From Siphonodentalium dalli (taxonomy: Eukaryota; Mollusca; Scaphopoda; Gadilida; Siphonodentaliidae): DNA of 64,000 nucleotides. Where the stretch lies: NCBI GenBank assembly GCA_032622095.1, contig CP136065.1, forward strand, positions 246,823,474 to 246,887,473. The letters run 5' to 3'. Below, one piece after another: positions 35,814 through 47,751 of this stretch. Positions within the stretch are counted from its first letter, which is position 1, and the number at the start of each line of letters is the position of its first letter. The notes beneath the pieces are model-generated. The model worked only from the letters and a program-made list of their open reading frames with translations. It was not told the origin of the DNA and made no database searches. Both the position numbers and the translations under genes were made by a program.

Positions 35814-36821
35814 CTGTAAATATTAGACACATTTATCACACAACAGACTTTAGATATGACAGCAATCTTTCAATATTATAACCTCATGAGCGACAGAGAA
35901 TTTTTTTTATTTCACAAGCACTCTTTTTATTATATGTGTTTGCAAAACAATTCACCATTTACAAAAATACTTTTCCTCATAAACACCTTCAATTAATGCA
36001 TCAAAGATAACAGATGGTCTATCTGCTAACTCAATCTTATCTAATAATTTCCCCATAAGTATGTCGAATTTCAACAAAATACAATTTTAACATGACATAT
36101 AATAATCACACACCCTCCGCATTCACACAATTAGCGCCTGTAAGAATCATTGCATTTCGCCATACGGCTTACAAAAACTTATCCGAAGTTCATAAACCAA
36201 TAACTGAAGTCGATACCGGTACTTCATAATAAGTGATGAACCACCTACGTCACTTCAAGTCGTCCATGGACACGCGCTCGCTGCATGTTGTACACTTCAC
36301 AAATGCTACGAATCACCTATATACTCCATGCTGCCGGTCAAAATCTAATGACTCAATCGATATTCAAGATATTTCTTAATTAAAGAAAGGTTAACTCTTC
36401 TGATTCATGTGAATTTTGAACTATTCCTGTTGTGCATCAATGCAAGTAAGTGAATCGTCGCTCGCACACAGGCGAGTATCAAAGTGAAAAATTCTATATC
36501 CCACTAATATTGGGTCATGAGTTTCATATCCCAATAAAACAAACAATAATACGAACTGACATCACATCTTGGTGACATAGATGACTAAAGTAGCATGTAG
36601 AGTAACTGGGAATGTTTTTAAGTGGGCAGCCATAAACTAATCAATCGATATTTCACAGATAGATATTGTGAGTTCTGCATGGTATAATATCCAAAACTGC
36701 ACAGATTTCAGAATAAAGAAATTAAGGGGGATAACTATATTTATCTAACAGCATCTTTTTCTATTACCTGTTGATGAGTGTAAAATAAAGAGTTATATTA
36801 TATGCTTGCCTATAAAATAGC

Positions 36822-37430
36822 AGAGATTTCCGTAACATAGATCATCGTATCTATCTCAGAGATTTCCGTAACATAGATCGTCGTATCTATCTCAGAGATT
36901 TCCGTAACATAGATCGTCGTATCTATCTCAGAGATTTCCGTAACATAGATCATCGTATCTATCTCAGAGATTTCCGTAACATAGGTCGTCGTATCTATCT
37001 CAGAGATTTCCGTAACATAGATCGTCGTATCTATCTCAGAGATTTCCGTAACATAGATCGTCGTATCTATCTCAGAGATTTCCGTAACATAGATCATCGT
37101 ATCTATCTCAGAGATTTCCGTAACATAGGTCGTCGTATCAATCTCAGAGATTTCCGTAACATAGATCGTCGTATCTATCTCAGAGATTTCCGTAACATAG
37201 ATCGTCGTATCTATCTCAGAGATTTCCGTAACATAGATCGTCGTATCTATCTCAGAGATTTCCGTAACATAGATCGTCGTATCTATCTCAGAGATTTCCG
37301 TAACATAGATCGTCGTATCTATCTCAGAGATTTCCGTAACATAGATCGTCGTATCTATCTCAGAGATTTCCATAACATAGATCATTGTATCTATCTCAGA
37401 GATTTCCGTAACATAGATCATCGTATCTAT
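36822..37430. repeat. 36-bp minisatellite, 17 units
   Basis: Unit contains CAGAGATTTCCGTAACATAG. Because 36 is a multiple of three, the minus strand stays open for 203 codons (IYVTEISEIDTT repeats). It is inside the intron between exons 6 and 7 with no splice context, so I do not call it coding. Confidence 0.92.
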
Positions 37431-37434
37431 CTCT

Positions 37435-38841
37435 TCGGAGCTAAAGTGAAATCGTGTTTTGTAGGTTCCGATATTTCATTGTAGCTGGCAGACTTGAAAC
37501 CAACAACTAACAGGAATTCACGTGCCGTCAAGGTGGATGGAGTGATCAGTTGTACACACTAGCTAATCAAAAGCAACAAATTTATGAAGCCACTTGATCA
37601 ATCGATAATTCTACAACGTGACAATTTCAACTTGCGTCCTAGGCTCTTTTATCTATTTGTAAACACCGAACGCTCTTTAATCATGGACATAAATTAGATA
37701 CATTATATACATCACTGCTTTAATTAAGTAGAGTTAATAATTTAATTAAATAAGAGTTATATTATCCATCTCTTAACTAACACCATTTCCGATTGGGCAA
37801 AAGCCGCCACGTGATAGTCCTGGAAAAAGTCATATTGGACTCCCGAAGTCATATTGGACTCCCGAATGTCATATTGGACTCCCGACTGTACAATGTCACT
37901 TTTTATCTTACAATATAGCTATATTTCATCAAATACACGCGAAAACGCCTAGGCGGTTTCCGATCTGGTATCCTGGATGGCAACAAGGATATCGTGGATG
38001 GCAACAGCTGGTGCACGTGCGTTTCGACAACTGGCTTGTTTTCAAAACAACTAAAACCAACTAAAAGTCGTAAAATAATATACTCGTGTGCTACGAATGT
38101 AAAATAATCAATAATTAGTTCAATAAAGTTGACAAAATGTGGAGACAGGGCCCAAAAAGCTCAAAATAACCACCCAAAAATGTTTGGAAATCGAAAAAGT
38201 AACGAAGTTTACACATTGTTTACAGCGCGCACGAATATGGACTATTTTGACAATTTCTATTTTAGCGAAGTAGGAAATTCCCCGTAATTCAATACGGTCT
38301 TGATCAAAAGCTACTGAACGCATTTTTTATTCGATAAAATTCAGAAGGGAAAATCAAATTAATTTTATCTTATGTTAAGGATATAAAACAGAATACTTAC
38401 GAAAAGTCCGTGATTTATTGCATTTCCTCTAAATGAAGTTTAATGGGTTATTTTAGTGCGAGTCAGAACTCGATTGTCGAAGTGTCGGAAAGTTCAAAAT
38501 TCACCAAAACTCTGAATGGACAGTCATCTCCGGCAATGCCTCTCGCCAACACTATCACTATCCAAGGAGATTGCACCATAAACTAATACAATTATCCTGT
38601 TAAAAGTGACAATTATGTCGAACATATGAAACGAAAATATCGTCGCCTCTTCATTGAATCGGATTCCAGCCAAAGTGAAAATGAATAGTGACGTGAATTT
38701 CTCAGAATTTGACTTATCACAACGTCGCGTGCTGAGAATTGTGTACGTTGTGTGTTGCGCGTAATAAAATAGTTTCCGTTTTAAATTGAGCCTTATTGCA
38801 TTTTTATGGGACGAATCACTGGACGAATTGCAAGATAAATT
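37435..38841. other. Intron stretch with GTCATATTGGACTCCCGA repeats
   Basis: Three short tandem copies at 37828-37885 relate to the hairpin at 39282. The rest shows no gene. A slightly CpG-richer part at 37940-38040 has GGATGGCAACA twice. Confidence 0.4.
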
Positions 38842-39000
38842 GGTTATCATCACCCTGTGTGTTTCCGAGATCCGTATTCAAGTCTCGCTGCCTTCTCTGG
38901 GCTGTCTATCGACTCGTCCTACGGACTCGTCGATAGACTGCCCAGAGAAGGCAGCTCGACTTGAATACGGATCTCAGAAACACACATGGTGGTGATAACC
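38842..39000. repeat. 159-bp near-perfect hairpin
   Basis: Arms of about 75 bp (GGTTATCATCACCCTGTGTG ...) around a loop of ACTCGTCCTACGGACTCGT. GC content is much above the surroundings. No exon could be built here. Confidence 0.82.
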
Positions 39001-39281
39001 TATATTTATTGGGACTCCGTGACGTCACGAATTAACTCTATTGCGAAATGAATCTGTGAAATTGTGATGCGTGCGCAACACTGATGGATGTTAGCAGACG
39101 TTTCACTTCCGCATTGAGTTTTTTTTTTTCTCACTTCCGTGTTTATTTTTCAAAATCATGCTTTCTGATGATCAAAATACAGGCTTTTATAGAGAATTAA
39201 GTGCCGACAAATACCAAAAATAACCACAAAAGTTTTATTCCCAAAATTTGGATAAACATATAGATGGATAATAAAAATGTC

Positions 39282-39442
39282 ATTATACAATGTTGTGTAC
39301 AGTATGAGTTTTTTTGTACTCGTCCAGGTTGTGGTGAAAAGTCATATTAGACTCGACACTGGCGTGTCTCGTCCAATATGACTTTTCATCACAACCTGGA
39401 CTCGTACAAGAAAAACACATACTGTACACAACATTGTATAAT
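39282..39442. repeat. 160-bp near-perfect hairpin
   Basis: Arms of about 70 bp (ATTATACAATGTTGTGTACA ... GTCATATTAGACTCG) around ACACTGGCGTGTCTCG. The inner 'gtcatattggactc' motif also recurs in tandem at 37828-37885. Confidence 0.82.
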
Positions 39443-39622
39443 AACTTTATAATATATCGCTGTGTTAATTAAGTAAGTGAATCGGTCCCCCGCACACAGG
39501 CGAGTATCACAGTGAATCGGTCGCTCACCTCACACAGAGGCAGGTATCAAAGTGAAAATCTTTATATTTTTTTTGGGGGGATAACGATATTTATAAGCCT
39601 GAGTTTGGTGTGCCTGTCATTT

Positions 39623-39994
39623 GCAAAATGAGGCCCCCAGAGGGTGAAATTAGTGATGCTATCCCGCATAGCGGGTTAGCATAACTAAACTCACCCTCTG
39701 GGGACCTCATTCTGCATGACCTCATCTGCTGTTGGAGACATAGTATCAGACTGAAGTTCCCAAATGGTGAATATTGTGATGTACACCCGTTGGGAACCTC
39801 AATTATGCAATGTGTCGTCCAGCAATTTGGGGATATAGAGAAACTAAACTAAAATAGTAATAGAATCTATATGAAATCTATAAAAAAATTATAATAAATA
39901 AACTTTCCAGAGAAGATGAGGCCTAAGCAGAATGAGGTCCCCAGAGGGTGATTTAGTGATGCTAGCCCACTATCCTCTGGAGACCTCATTCTGC
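39623..39994. mobile_element. Composite palindrome element
   Basis: Hairpin 39623-39715, core about 39716-39926, and a second, internally deleted hairpin 39927-39994. The core is closely similar to 3609-3824. Confidence 0.8.
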
Positions 39995-40670
39995 AAATGA
40001 CAGACATGCTATAATCAGGATTGAAAGAGTTGTAGCTTGTTTATATGATATGTGTATACGACACAGCAATTTACAGCTGTCCTATATATAAACCAAAAGC
40101 TTCCCTGAGCAGTGTAAATATCGGACCCCATCGGGGTATTTTATATGTGCAGGTGATAACAGAAATATTTTCCAGTTCTGACCCGATGGTTATTATTTCT
40201 TTTCTTTTATCGATCTATAGTCATAATCCATATTTGCCTCTTTTATTGACCTCCCATGTCTTTCAGGGAGTCATGGATACAATCCCCGATCAATGTTTCT
40301 TAATATTTTCCGTCTTCATTCAGAATGTATTTAGTCTGTGACTTGAGAGAAGGACAGTTATACTGTTGTTGAGGAGTGAAACAGGTGATTGCAACATGAT
40401 CAAATTAATACTCAAAGCTGATTGGCTACTTCCTATAACATCGACCATTGAAAATTAAGTTTTCTTAAATGCTACAATGATGATCGTACAACAAAATATA
40501 ATGCACACATTACTATCATAACAGGTGCCTGCATGAGTCACCACAATATATATTGCAACATGTGCAGTGGGCTTAAGATAGGTTGAGCAATGCTAGTCAT
40601 TATTCTTCTATCTTCCTGATGCATGAAAGTATCAAGAACATCTCAGATTTAAGGCCTTCAGATACCTTAC

Positions 40671-40821
40671 CCATAAGATAGGTTACAAAATGCTAGTTTT
40701 GATTCTTCTGTCTTCCCGAGCCATGCGAGAACGAAAGACAAATGCAGATTGAGGTGATATTTCTTATTAACAGCTTTATTCAGTTTGTCCTCAGCTTCCT
40801 TCAGCCAATCCATATCACCTC
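40671..40821 (-). CDS. Exon 6, residues 532-580, helical
   Basis: Acceptor ATTACAG, donor TATGG|GTAAGG, 151 bp (2 + 49 codons + 2). It encodes GDMDWLKEAEDKLNKAVNKK and a second helix, LHLSFVLAWLGKTEESKLAF, again TPR-like. A degenerate copy of its 3' half (about 55 bp) lies 100 bp downstream at 40570-40625 without an intact donor. Confidence 0.82.
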
Positions 40822-41499
40822 CTGTAATAGATGTAAAGATTCTACAAATCATCTATATCTACTACATGTATAGTAGAACTAAATACACCGTGCTAAATGT
40901 AAGCATACTTTGTAGGCAATCTAGCTGAATTTTGGCATTCTTTGTATTTATATGTAGATACCCAATGCTACATTTCAGTATATTTTACATACAGACAATC
41001 CATGTTAATTATTTTAACTTGATTTGTATGAAGACATGCTGTATTAAATTTCATTACTGTAACTCACCGGGAATTGTCCCAGGATGGAAGAACAGTAAGG
41101 GAGGTAATTAACTCTTACTCATGGGCAAATGTCCCAGGATGGAAGAACAGTAAGGGAGGTAACTCTAGTGTTGAAATGATTAGTGATTTTTAAGTCGAAT
41201 AGTTGCCAGGAAAAATTTATTAATTGACTACATGTCCATTAGTTGGACATGGTTTTTCATTCATAAACATGTTTACAGTCTAACATGTCATAAACAATGT
41301 CTAACATGGGTATGTCTTTTGTGGTGCCATTTTTAGAAATCTTTCACAAGTTTTTGTCTGATTACTCTAAACAAGTTTTGAAATTAGTATTTATATCACA
41401 ATAAATCCAGTCGAATGGATCATTACATTTCTGCTGATCATGGTAATCAGCAGCCAAAGTTAGGAATTTGTTCGACCAATCGGCTGAAAGGTTTAAAGA

Positions 41500-42517
41500 C
41501 CAGGTAACTCACCAGGGAATGTCTCATCATGGAAGCACTGTAAGGGAGGTAATTCTAAATCACCAGAGAATATCCCAGCATGGAAGCACAGTAAGGGAGG
41601 TAATTCTAAATCACCAGGGAATATCCCAGCATGGAAGCACAGTAAGGGAGGTAATTCTAAATCACCAGGGAATATCCCAGCATGGAAGCACAGTAAGGGA
41701 GGTAATTCTAAATCACAAGGGAATATCCCATGCATGGAAGCACAGTAAGTGGGGTATCACAGGAAATATCCCAGCATGGAAGCAGATAAAGGGAGGTAAT
41801 TCTAAATCACCAGGGAATATCCCAGCATGGAAGCACAGTAAGTGAGGTAATTCTAAATCACAAGGGAATATCCCAGCATGGAAGCACAGTAAGGGAGGTA
41901 ATTCTAAATCACAAGGGAATATCCCATGCATGGAAGCACAGTAAGTGGGGTTTCACCAGGAAATATCCCAGCATGGAAGCAGATAAAGGGAGGTAATTCT
42001 AAATCACCAGGGAATATCCCAGCATGGAAGCACAGTAAGTGAGGTAATTCTAAATCACCAGAGAATATCCCAGCATGGAAGCACAGTAAGGGAGGTAATT
42101 CTAAATCACAAGGGAATATCCCATGCATGGAAGCACAGTAAGTGGGGTTTCACCAGGAAATATCCCAGCATGGAAGCAGATAAAGGGAGGTAATTCTAAA
42201 TCACCAGGGAATATCCCAGCATGGAAGCACAGGAAGAGATGTAATTCTAAATCACCAGAGAATATCCCAGCATGGAAGCACAGTAAGGGAGGTAATTCAA
42301 ACTCACCAGGGAATGTCCCAGTATGAAAGCACAGTAAGGCCTAAGGGAGGTAACTCTAGCTCACAAGGGAATGTTGTTGCATGGAAGCACAGGAAGGGAG
42401 GTAACTCTAACTTACCAGAGAATGTCCCAGAATGGAAGCACATTGAGGGAGGTAACAATAAGTCAACAGGGAATGTCACAGAATTGAAGCACATGAAGGG
42501 AGGTAACTCTAACTTAC
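41500..42517. repeat. 51-bp minisatellite derived from the exon 5 border
   Basis: About 20 copies. On the minus strand each copy holds the last 28 bases of exon 5 (ending ATTCCCTG) and 23 intron bases. Most copies have GGTGATT at the donor. A few keep GTGAGT (near 41507, 42303) or GTGAGC. Two isolated older copies lie at 41060-41165. Confidence 0.93.
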
Positions 42518-42657
42518 CAGGGAATGTCCCAGAATGGAAGCACAGCAGAGCATCGAATGCCGCCAGGTACGAGGGGCTACTTATTTGTTTGTAACCGCTG
42601 TTAATTACTGACGACCACAGCGCTTTAGATTCCCTGCATTTGGTTTCAGTCATCAAC
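42518..42657 (-). CDS. Exon 5, residues 485-530; its 3' border seeds a 51-bp minisatellite
   Basis: Acceptor TTTCTCCAG, donor CCCTG|GTAAGTT, 140 bp (1 + 46 codons + 1). It encodes LMTETKCRESKALWSSVINS, a Tyr/Ser-rich turn, then AAFDALLCFHSGTFP. The last 28 exon bases and the first 23 intron bases form the 51-bp unit repeated through 41500-42517. Because 51 is a multiple of three, use of a later donor could add 17-residue blocks, at least through the nearest copies. Confidence 0.82.
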
Positions 42658-42774
42658 CTGGAGAAAAAGTATGATCACTACAAACACTGTAATTCTGAGT
42701 CAATAATCGCTGACAACCATAGCGGTTATTTAAGGAATAATAATTTGGTTTCCTAATTTAATTACACACTTTAA

Positions 42775-43448
42775 GTGCCACCGCAGACGCTACGATTAAA
42801 ATCGTAAGTGGGGAAAATCGCAGGTGGGGATAAGTGACTTGCCTGCAGACGCTACGGTGCTGCGATGTTTGCAGCTAAGATTTTATCCACGTGATCGATC
42901 ACATGATAGCAAACTGTTATACCACATTCTCCGCATTATGCAACTAAATACATATACATGGCATGTATCTCAATTTTCTAAACTAACAAGTTGATTTTGA
43001 AAGTTCAAGTGAAATTGAATATTTTTTTATTTTGACATTGTTGTAGGCCTACCTGTCAACTCAACAGGCTCAGCTGCCCCGATTGAATTTCAACAATTGC
43101 GGCAGCACTCTACTCCTTGCCTGATATGTGGTATAGGCCTGCACTCCCTGCCGTACCACATCTCCACCAATGTGGACTCGTTTTTGTAAGTGCAAGAAGT
43201 TTGTAAACTTTGCGCCATTTTTGAATGTTTTCTTTTCGTGGTATTTACAACATGACCAGTGCGATAGTGGTAATGTGACAGCTACGTTCGTGCGCGTTGC
43301 CAAGGTCACGCCCCGATTTTCCTGGTAAAATCAAACAGTGCTTGATCGCTACGATTTGGCTACGATATTGTCGTGGGCATGCGCATTGGATGCTTCCTCC
43401 TACGATTTTCCCCACTTACGATTTTAATCGCAGCGTGTGCAGTGGCAC
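42775..43448. mobile_element. PIF/Harbinger-like MITE
   Basis: 674 bp, flanked by TAA (42772-42774 and 43449-43451). Terminal inverted repeats of about 45 bp start GTGCCACCGCAGACGC and GTGCCACTGCACACGC. TWA target sites are typical of PIF/Harbinger. No transposase frame was seen. Confidence 0.78.
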
Positions 43449-43454
43449 TAAGGG

Positions 43455-44545
43455 CATCAGAATAAATCACAAAGTTATAAATCATGAAATGATATATGAA
43501 GAGTTATAATTCATGAAGCGATATATGAACAGTTTATGATTCGATATGACGCCTATAAACGGTGTAATTGTTTTATATTTATACTTAGACTTGCTGGTGT
43601 GGTGTGTAACTGAATGCAGGACGTCGATTGGTTGAAATTGCTTCATGTCGCACACAAGCCCCAATTTGTTCCGTATTCTATGAATACAACTCGCTATCAA
43701 AATATGTGTGCTAAATGCACTTTAAATCTGCTACTTGAGTGTAAATATAAGGTATGGATGTTGATTTGTTTACGTTCCATGGATTATGAATGCATGTTGT
43801 CTGACATTGGTTTCCATGGATTATGAATGCAAGTTGGTCTGACATTTGTGTGAATTTATATTAGCGGAACTAGATCAGGCCAAAAAAAAGGGTTTTGATT
43901 CTCAGGCATCGCCGCATCAAAAATAATGGCCTGTGTTGCAGTGTGTTGGACCATTTTATTTGGATTTTGGATTTCACCGACATTGTCAACCGGCAACACG
44001 AATATAGGAAACTGTCACACAGAAATTAGATATGTTTAAAATATCGAAGAGGAGCTAAATACAAGTGTATGTGTGGGCATTCAAGATCATAGGCAATGAT
44101 AACTATCAGGTATATTGTCACCACAGCTCTGCTGTCCAACCCCCCAAGCTTATTGGTAAAATGTGTTGAAATATTTTGATAGAAGCAGGAAGTTGGATAT
44201 TGAATGAGTTGTCTGCCAACCTGACCTTTGCGACCTTTGCACAGTAAGTAAGTAACCCTGCAAGACAGAGTTTTACCCTTGGGCTTTTTCGATCGAAGGT
44301 ACTCAAACCGGAGAGCAATACATTTTGACAAGTGGTGTATAGTGGCCATGTTTATTATGTTTATTATTTGAAGCCTATTTTAATTATTTTTTATTTATTT
44401 ATTCATCCATTGTGGTAATTATACAGTCTCTAATTTGTCAGCGGAATGAGTGAATCAAGACTTTCTATGATAGTTTGAAGATTAATTTATCTTTTCCTTT
44501 CTACTGTATTTTTTACGTTACGTTAATTAGCTATTTTGCCACTAA
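43455..44545. other. Intron stretch, no gene seen
   Basis: Between exons 4 and 5. The 107-codon minus frame at 44026-44349 has no recognisable domain and no fitting splice sites. Confidence 0.45.
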
Positions 44546-44546
44546 C

Positions 44547-44739
44547 CCCTGATCGTGGACATTCGCCAACAGATGTAACATTTGATGATTAATGTCATTG
44601 AAATCTTTATCCGTATCAACTTGACCAGCTTCATGCGCAGCTTCGGATGCCAGACGGAAGAACTTCGTCGCCAGCTGAGGGTCATCTAACTGAGCATACA
44701 TTCGACCAATCTCTGATAGCAGCAAAGCTTTATCTAAGT
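44547..44739 (-). CDS. Exon 4, residues 421-483, TPR-like repeat
   Basis: Acceptor TTTATAG, donor CAGGG|GTTAGT, 193 bp (2 + 63 codons + 2). The segment LLLSEIGRMYAQLDDPQLAT followed by KFFRLASEAAHEAGQ is the clearest TPR-like unit in the gene (L..IG..Y....D...A..F...A). The donor is slightly unusual (GTTAGT), but it is the only one that keeps phase with exon 5. A degenerate copy of the acceptor and exon start lies about 90 bp upstream at roughly 44783-44830. Confidence 0.82.
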
Positions 44740-44830
44740 CTATAAATAGACAATAAATAGTCTATCTAGTATGTAATAAGCAGACTACAGATACTTTATC
44801 TAGGTCTATAAAAAAATTGAATAAATAAAC

Positions 44831-46024
44831 AATTAGTCCAGGAGATATTGGACGACACGTGCACCTCCCCCCCCCCCCCAGGACTCAACTTCACCTAATT
44901 TCCTTCCATAGGGTCTCCTCTAATTTTTTTCAAAAAAATAAGTGGCCGCAGATATCCCAGACAATATGGCATCCAACAAGGCCATCGTTTTTCAGATGGG
45001 TCACTAAGTCAGATTGATGCAAATTATAGTGAAAAAATCTTGTCATATGTGTACAAATTTATTTGATCAGTTTTGTGAATCTAAGATATAATGCCACCAT
45101 TTTAGGGTAAAATTTAAACTCCCATTCCAAGATGGCCACCAAAATGGCAGTCGGAATTTGAAAATTTGACATTTTTTCACTAATATCTTTAAGATCAGTT
45201 TCTGATGTTTGGAACTGGTTGAGAATTGTGACTTTATTTGTATTTTTTATGTTAACTGACCTTTTGAGCAATGAAATGTAGCATTCATGGTGTCTCCGCC
45301 TTCTGAACACTCAAAAATTTAATTTGACAGAATGCGGTATAAAATTTCACCAAAAATCACCATTGGGATTCTAGTCATATTTCATCAAGAAATCGGCAGA
45401 ACAGCACAATGTAAGTGAGGGATTCCATTTCTTATGAATATTCCAACTCAATGGTACCAAAATTGTAACTTTGGCTCAAAATGGTGGCCAAAATATGGAA
45501 AATGGTCAATATTGCCCCAGAGTGCCATTCATGATGAACAAATTTGACTACTCTATCTTATGTACTTTGAATACTAACATTTCTGATGCACCTTGGTTAA
45601 AATCGGTAAAAAAAATAACTTTTCAGGAACATGGAACTATCTGTGGTGTCAAAGGTGTTTATTGTTTTGATCCATCTTAAATGCATCACAAGGTGTTTCC
45701 AGACAAAATTATTTGATATCCTGAACATTATTCTCATTGGTGTATGCGAGGAATCATCACTAAATTCACCCTTTGGGGACCTCATTCTTCAAATGACAGA
45801 CACACTTTTTCAAGGCTTGGTGGTCACATATCAATGGACCTTTCCACAGCTGTCAATCAAATAATTATTTGCAGATATTTTCTACCAATCATCGAGTGAG
45901 CATGGTGCTTGTTGCGATAACAATTCTTTGTTCACCCTAATTTTCAGTGTTAAATTGTCTATATTCAAACAACTTTTTCGTTATCAAATAATAATGTACT
46001 GACATTTCTATTTGTGCCATATGG
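44831..46024. other. Intron stretch with 'aaaatggcggccaaaat' words
   Basis: It resembles an old interspersed repeat on the minus strand. A half palindrome (AAATTCACCCTTTGGGGACC) lies at 45761-45789. Confidence 0.45.
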
Positions 46025-46160
46025 AGCCTCGTATATATAAGAGAATGCACTGGCTTACAAGGTCAAGGTAAATATTGTTATGCCAATGTATTCTTGTATA
46101 TATGCGAGGCTCCCAATGGGAGACTCTCATATATAAGAGAATACATTGGCACAGGGTTTT
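46025..46160. repeat. Degenerate hairpin of the piggyBac-like family
   Basis: It contains the TATATAAGAGAATGCA arm twice and a diverged hairpin (46082-46153) with a CTCCCAATGGGAG centre. No intact ends are visible. Confidence 0.6.
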
Positions 46161-46302
46161 CACAAAATTTCAGGAAGCTCCAGTCATGAATGGGTTAAGA
46201 CATGTTTTCCTATTCATTACACTTATCATTTTGATTCGATCAATGGCAATGAAATACACAATGTAACTGTGTGTCGTCTAACAGCTCTATGTAAACACTC
46301 AC

Positions 46303-46421
46303 AAAGTTCTTCCTTGTGAGCGATCTTCACCAACATATCTGAGGCTTGACTGATATTGCCTCTCGCCCAACACACATAAGCTAACGCCTCTTCAAAGAGA
46401 TCGTCCATCAGAATTGAAAAC
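46303..46421 (-). CDS. Exon 3, residues 381-419, TPR-like helix pair
   Basis: Acceptor ATTTCAG, donor CTTT|GTGAGTG, 119 bp (1 + 39 codons + 1). It encodes DDLFEEALAYVCWARGNISQ and then ASDMLVKIAHKEEL. The spacing of small and aromatic residues (A..Y...G....A) fits a TPR helix-turn-helix. It joins exon 4 in phase through a split Tyr codon. Confidence 0.82.
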
Positions 46422-47017
46422 CTGAAATGAAATGTCAATGATAATGAAGCTCTTTGTGTGTTTGTCCCCTTTAAAGTAACATTTTATGGCATACTCCCCG
46501 TGACAGAGATATCTATATTCATGAGACAGATTAAACACTTTGCCATGGTTTGTTCTCCGCTACACCGAGTAGCCAAGCAAAGTATTCGGGATTAGATATC
46601 CATTTATCATTGAATTTGCATTTCCATCCGGTCATAGTTCATTAATAACATGCTGAGACTTTTCGGCCAAGTTCAGATATGTTATATATATACTTTAATA
46701 ACTTTATTGGCACGGAATTTAACAAAAGTATTGAGTGTCAACATCATCCACTCAAATTTGATTTAAGATTTATTGCATTGAGTTACCGTACGGCATAGTT
46801 TATATAGTTGGTACCACCAACATGGGAGCACATGCAGTGTACACTGGGATGTGTGACGTCATATTGCATTTGCCATTTTCATCACGACGCTTGACATGTG
46901 AATTAATCAATGATATTATGTTTGTTCTAATTCTCAGTAATGAGACAATGGTTACAAAGGGGGCCAGCCAAGAGGTTTCTAATTAGGAGAGGTCAATTCT
47001 CTCTGTTTTGTTATTAA

Positions 47018-47263
47018 CCCTTTGAGTGCCAGGGGCCGATCTCATCGGCCCTAAACCTACAAAATAAGTCTGTTAAAGAATATAAGAATAAATTATTAAA
47101 ATTGTAAAAAATTGTAAAAAAAAAAAAAAAAAAAAAAAAATTTTTAGGCCAATGCATTCTCTTATATATGCGAGGTGACCTATGGTCGACTCGCATATAT
47201 AAGAGAATGCATTGGCACAGGGTATATGGGTTGATACAAAAATCGGACCTGGCACTCAAAGGG
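47018..47263. mobile_element. piggyBac-like MITE
   Basis: TTAA on the left and TTAG on the right; same ends and hairpin as the 28639 copy. It carries an A-run of about 26 bases near 47117. Confidence 0.85.
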
Positions 47264-47546
47264 TTAGAGAGAAGTGGACTGTTATCAGAGAGATAACAAT
47301 GGTTGAAATTCAATTTACACCCAAACATCACCCTTCTATGATTCAACAAGTATTATACCCATTTATAAAACCAAATAAGTGAGCAAGAACGCCATTATAA
47401 TCATTAGATATTCTTTGTTGGGAGATATTATGATGGTACATGAGAGAGGTCACTTCTCCCTGAGACAAAAATAGGGAGAAGTGGCACATGTTAGGGAGAA
47501 GATATCGCCCAAGTTGCCCCCCTCGGCTGGTCCCTGTGTTACGCAC

Positions 47547-47685
47547 CTCGCCTTAAGAGCAGTTTTCACTTTTGATGCAGCAGATTTTAGATTCTGATCC
47601 AGTAAGTTCTGATCTGTGGCACATATTTTCTTGGTTCTGTGTGACATGGTTGAAGGCAACATTAAATCGATGGCATGCCCTACAG
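47547..47685 (-). CDS. Exon 2, residues 335-379
   Basis: Acceptor TTGACACAG, donor GGCGAG|GTGCGT, 139 bp (2 + 45 codons + 2). It encodes VGHAIDLMLPSTMSHRT, then a lysine-containing helical stretch (NLKSAASKVKTALKA). Phase matches exon 1 (G + CT) and exon 3 (AG + G). No border duplication was seen here. Confidence 0.8.
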
Positions 47686-47751
47686 CTGTGTCAAAAAGAG
47701 AAAAATAGACATTGATATACTACAATAGAGATGATCACCTCCTGGCATTAA

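Noticed and set aside
40045-40341. 98-codon plus-strand frame
   Set aside because: No recognisable domain, composition like the surrounding intron, and it lies inside the minus-strand gene without splice support.
41468-42594. Plus- and minus-strand frames of 67-125 codons
   Set aside because: 51-bp repeat units open in several frames on both strands; no independent sign of coding except exon 5 itself.
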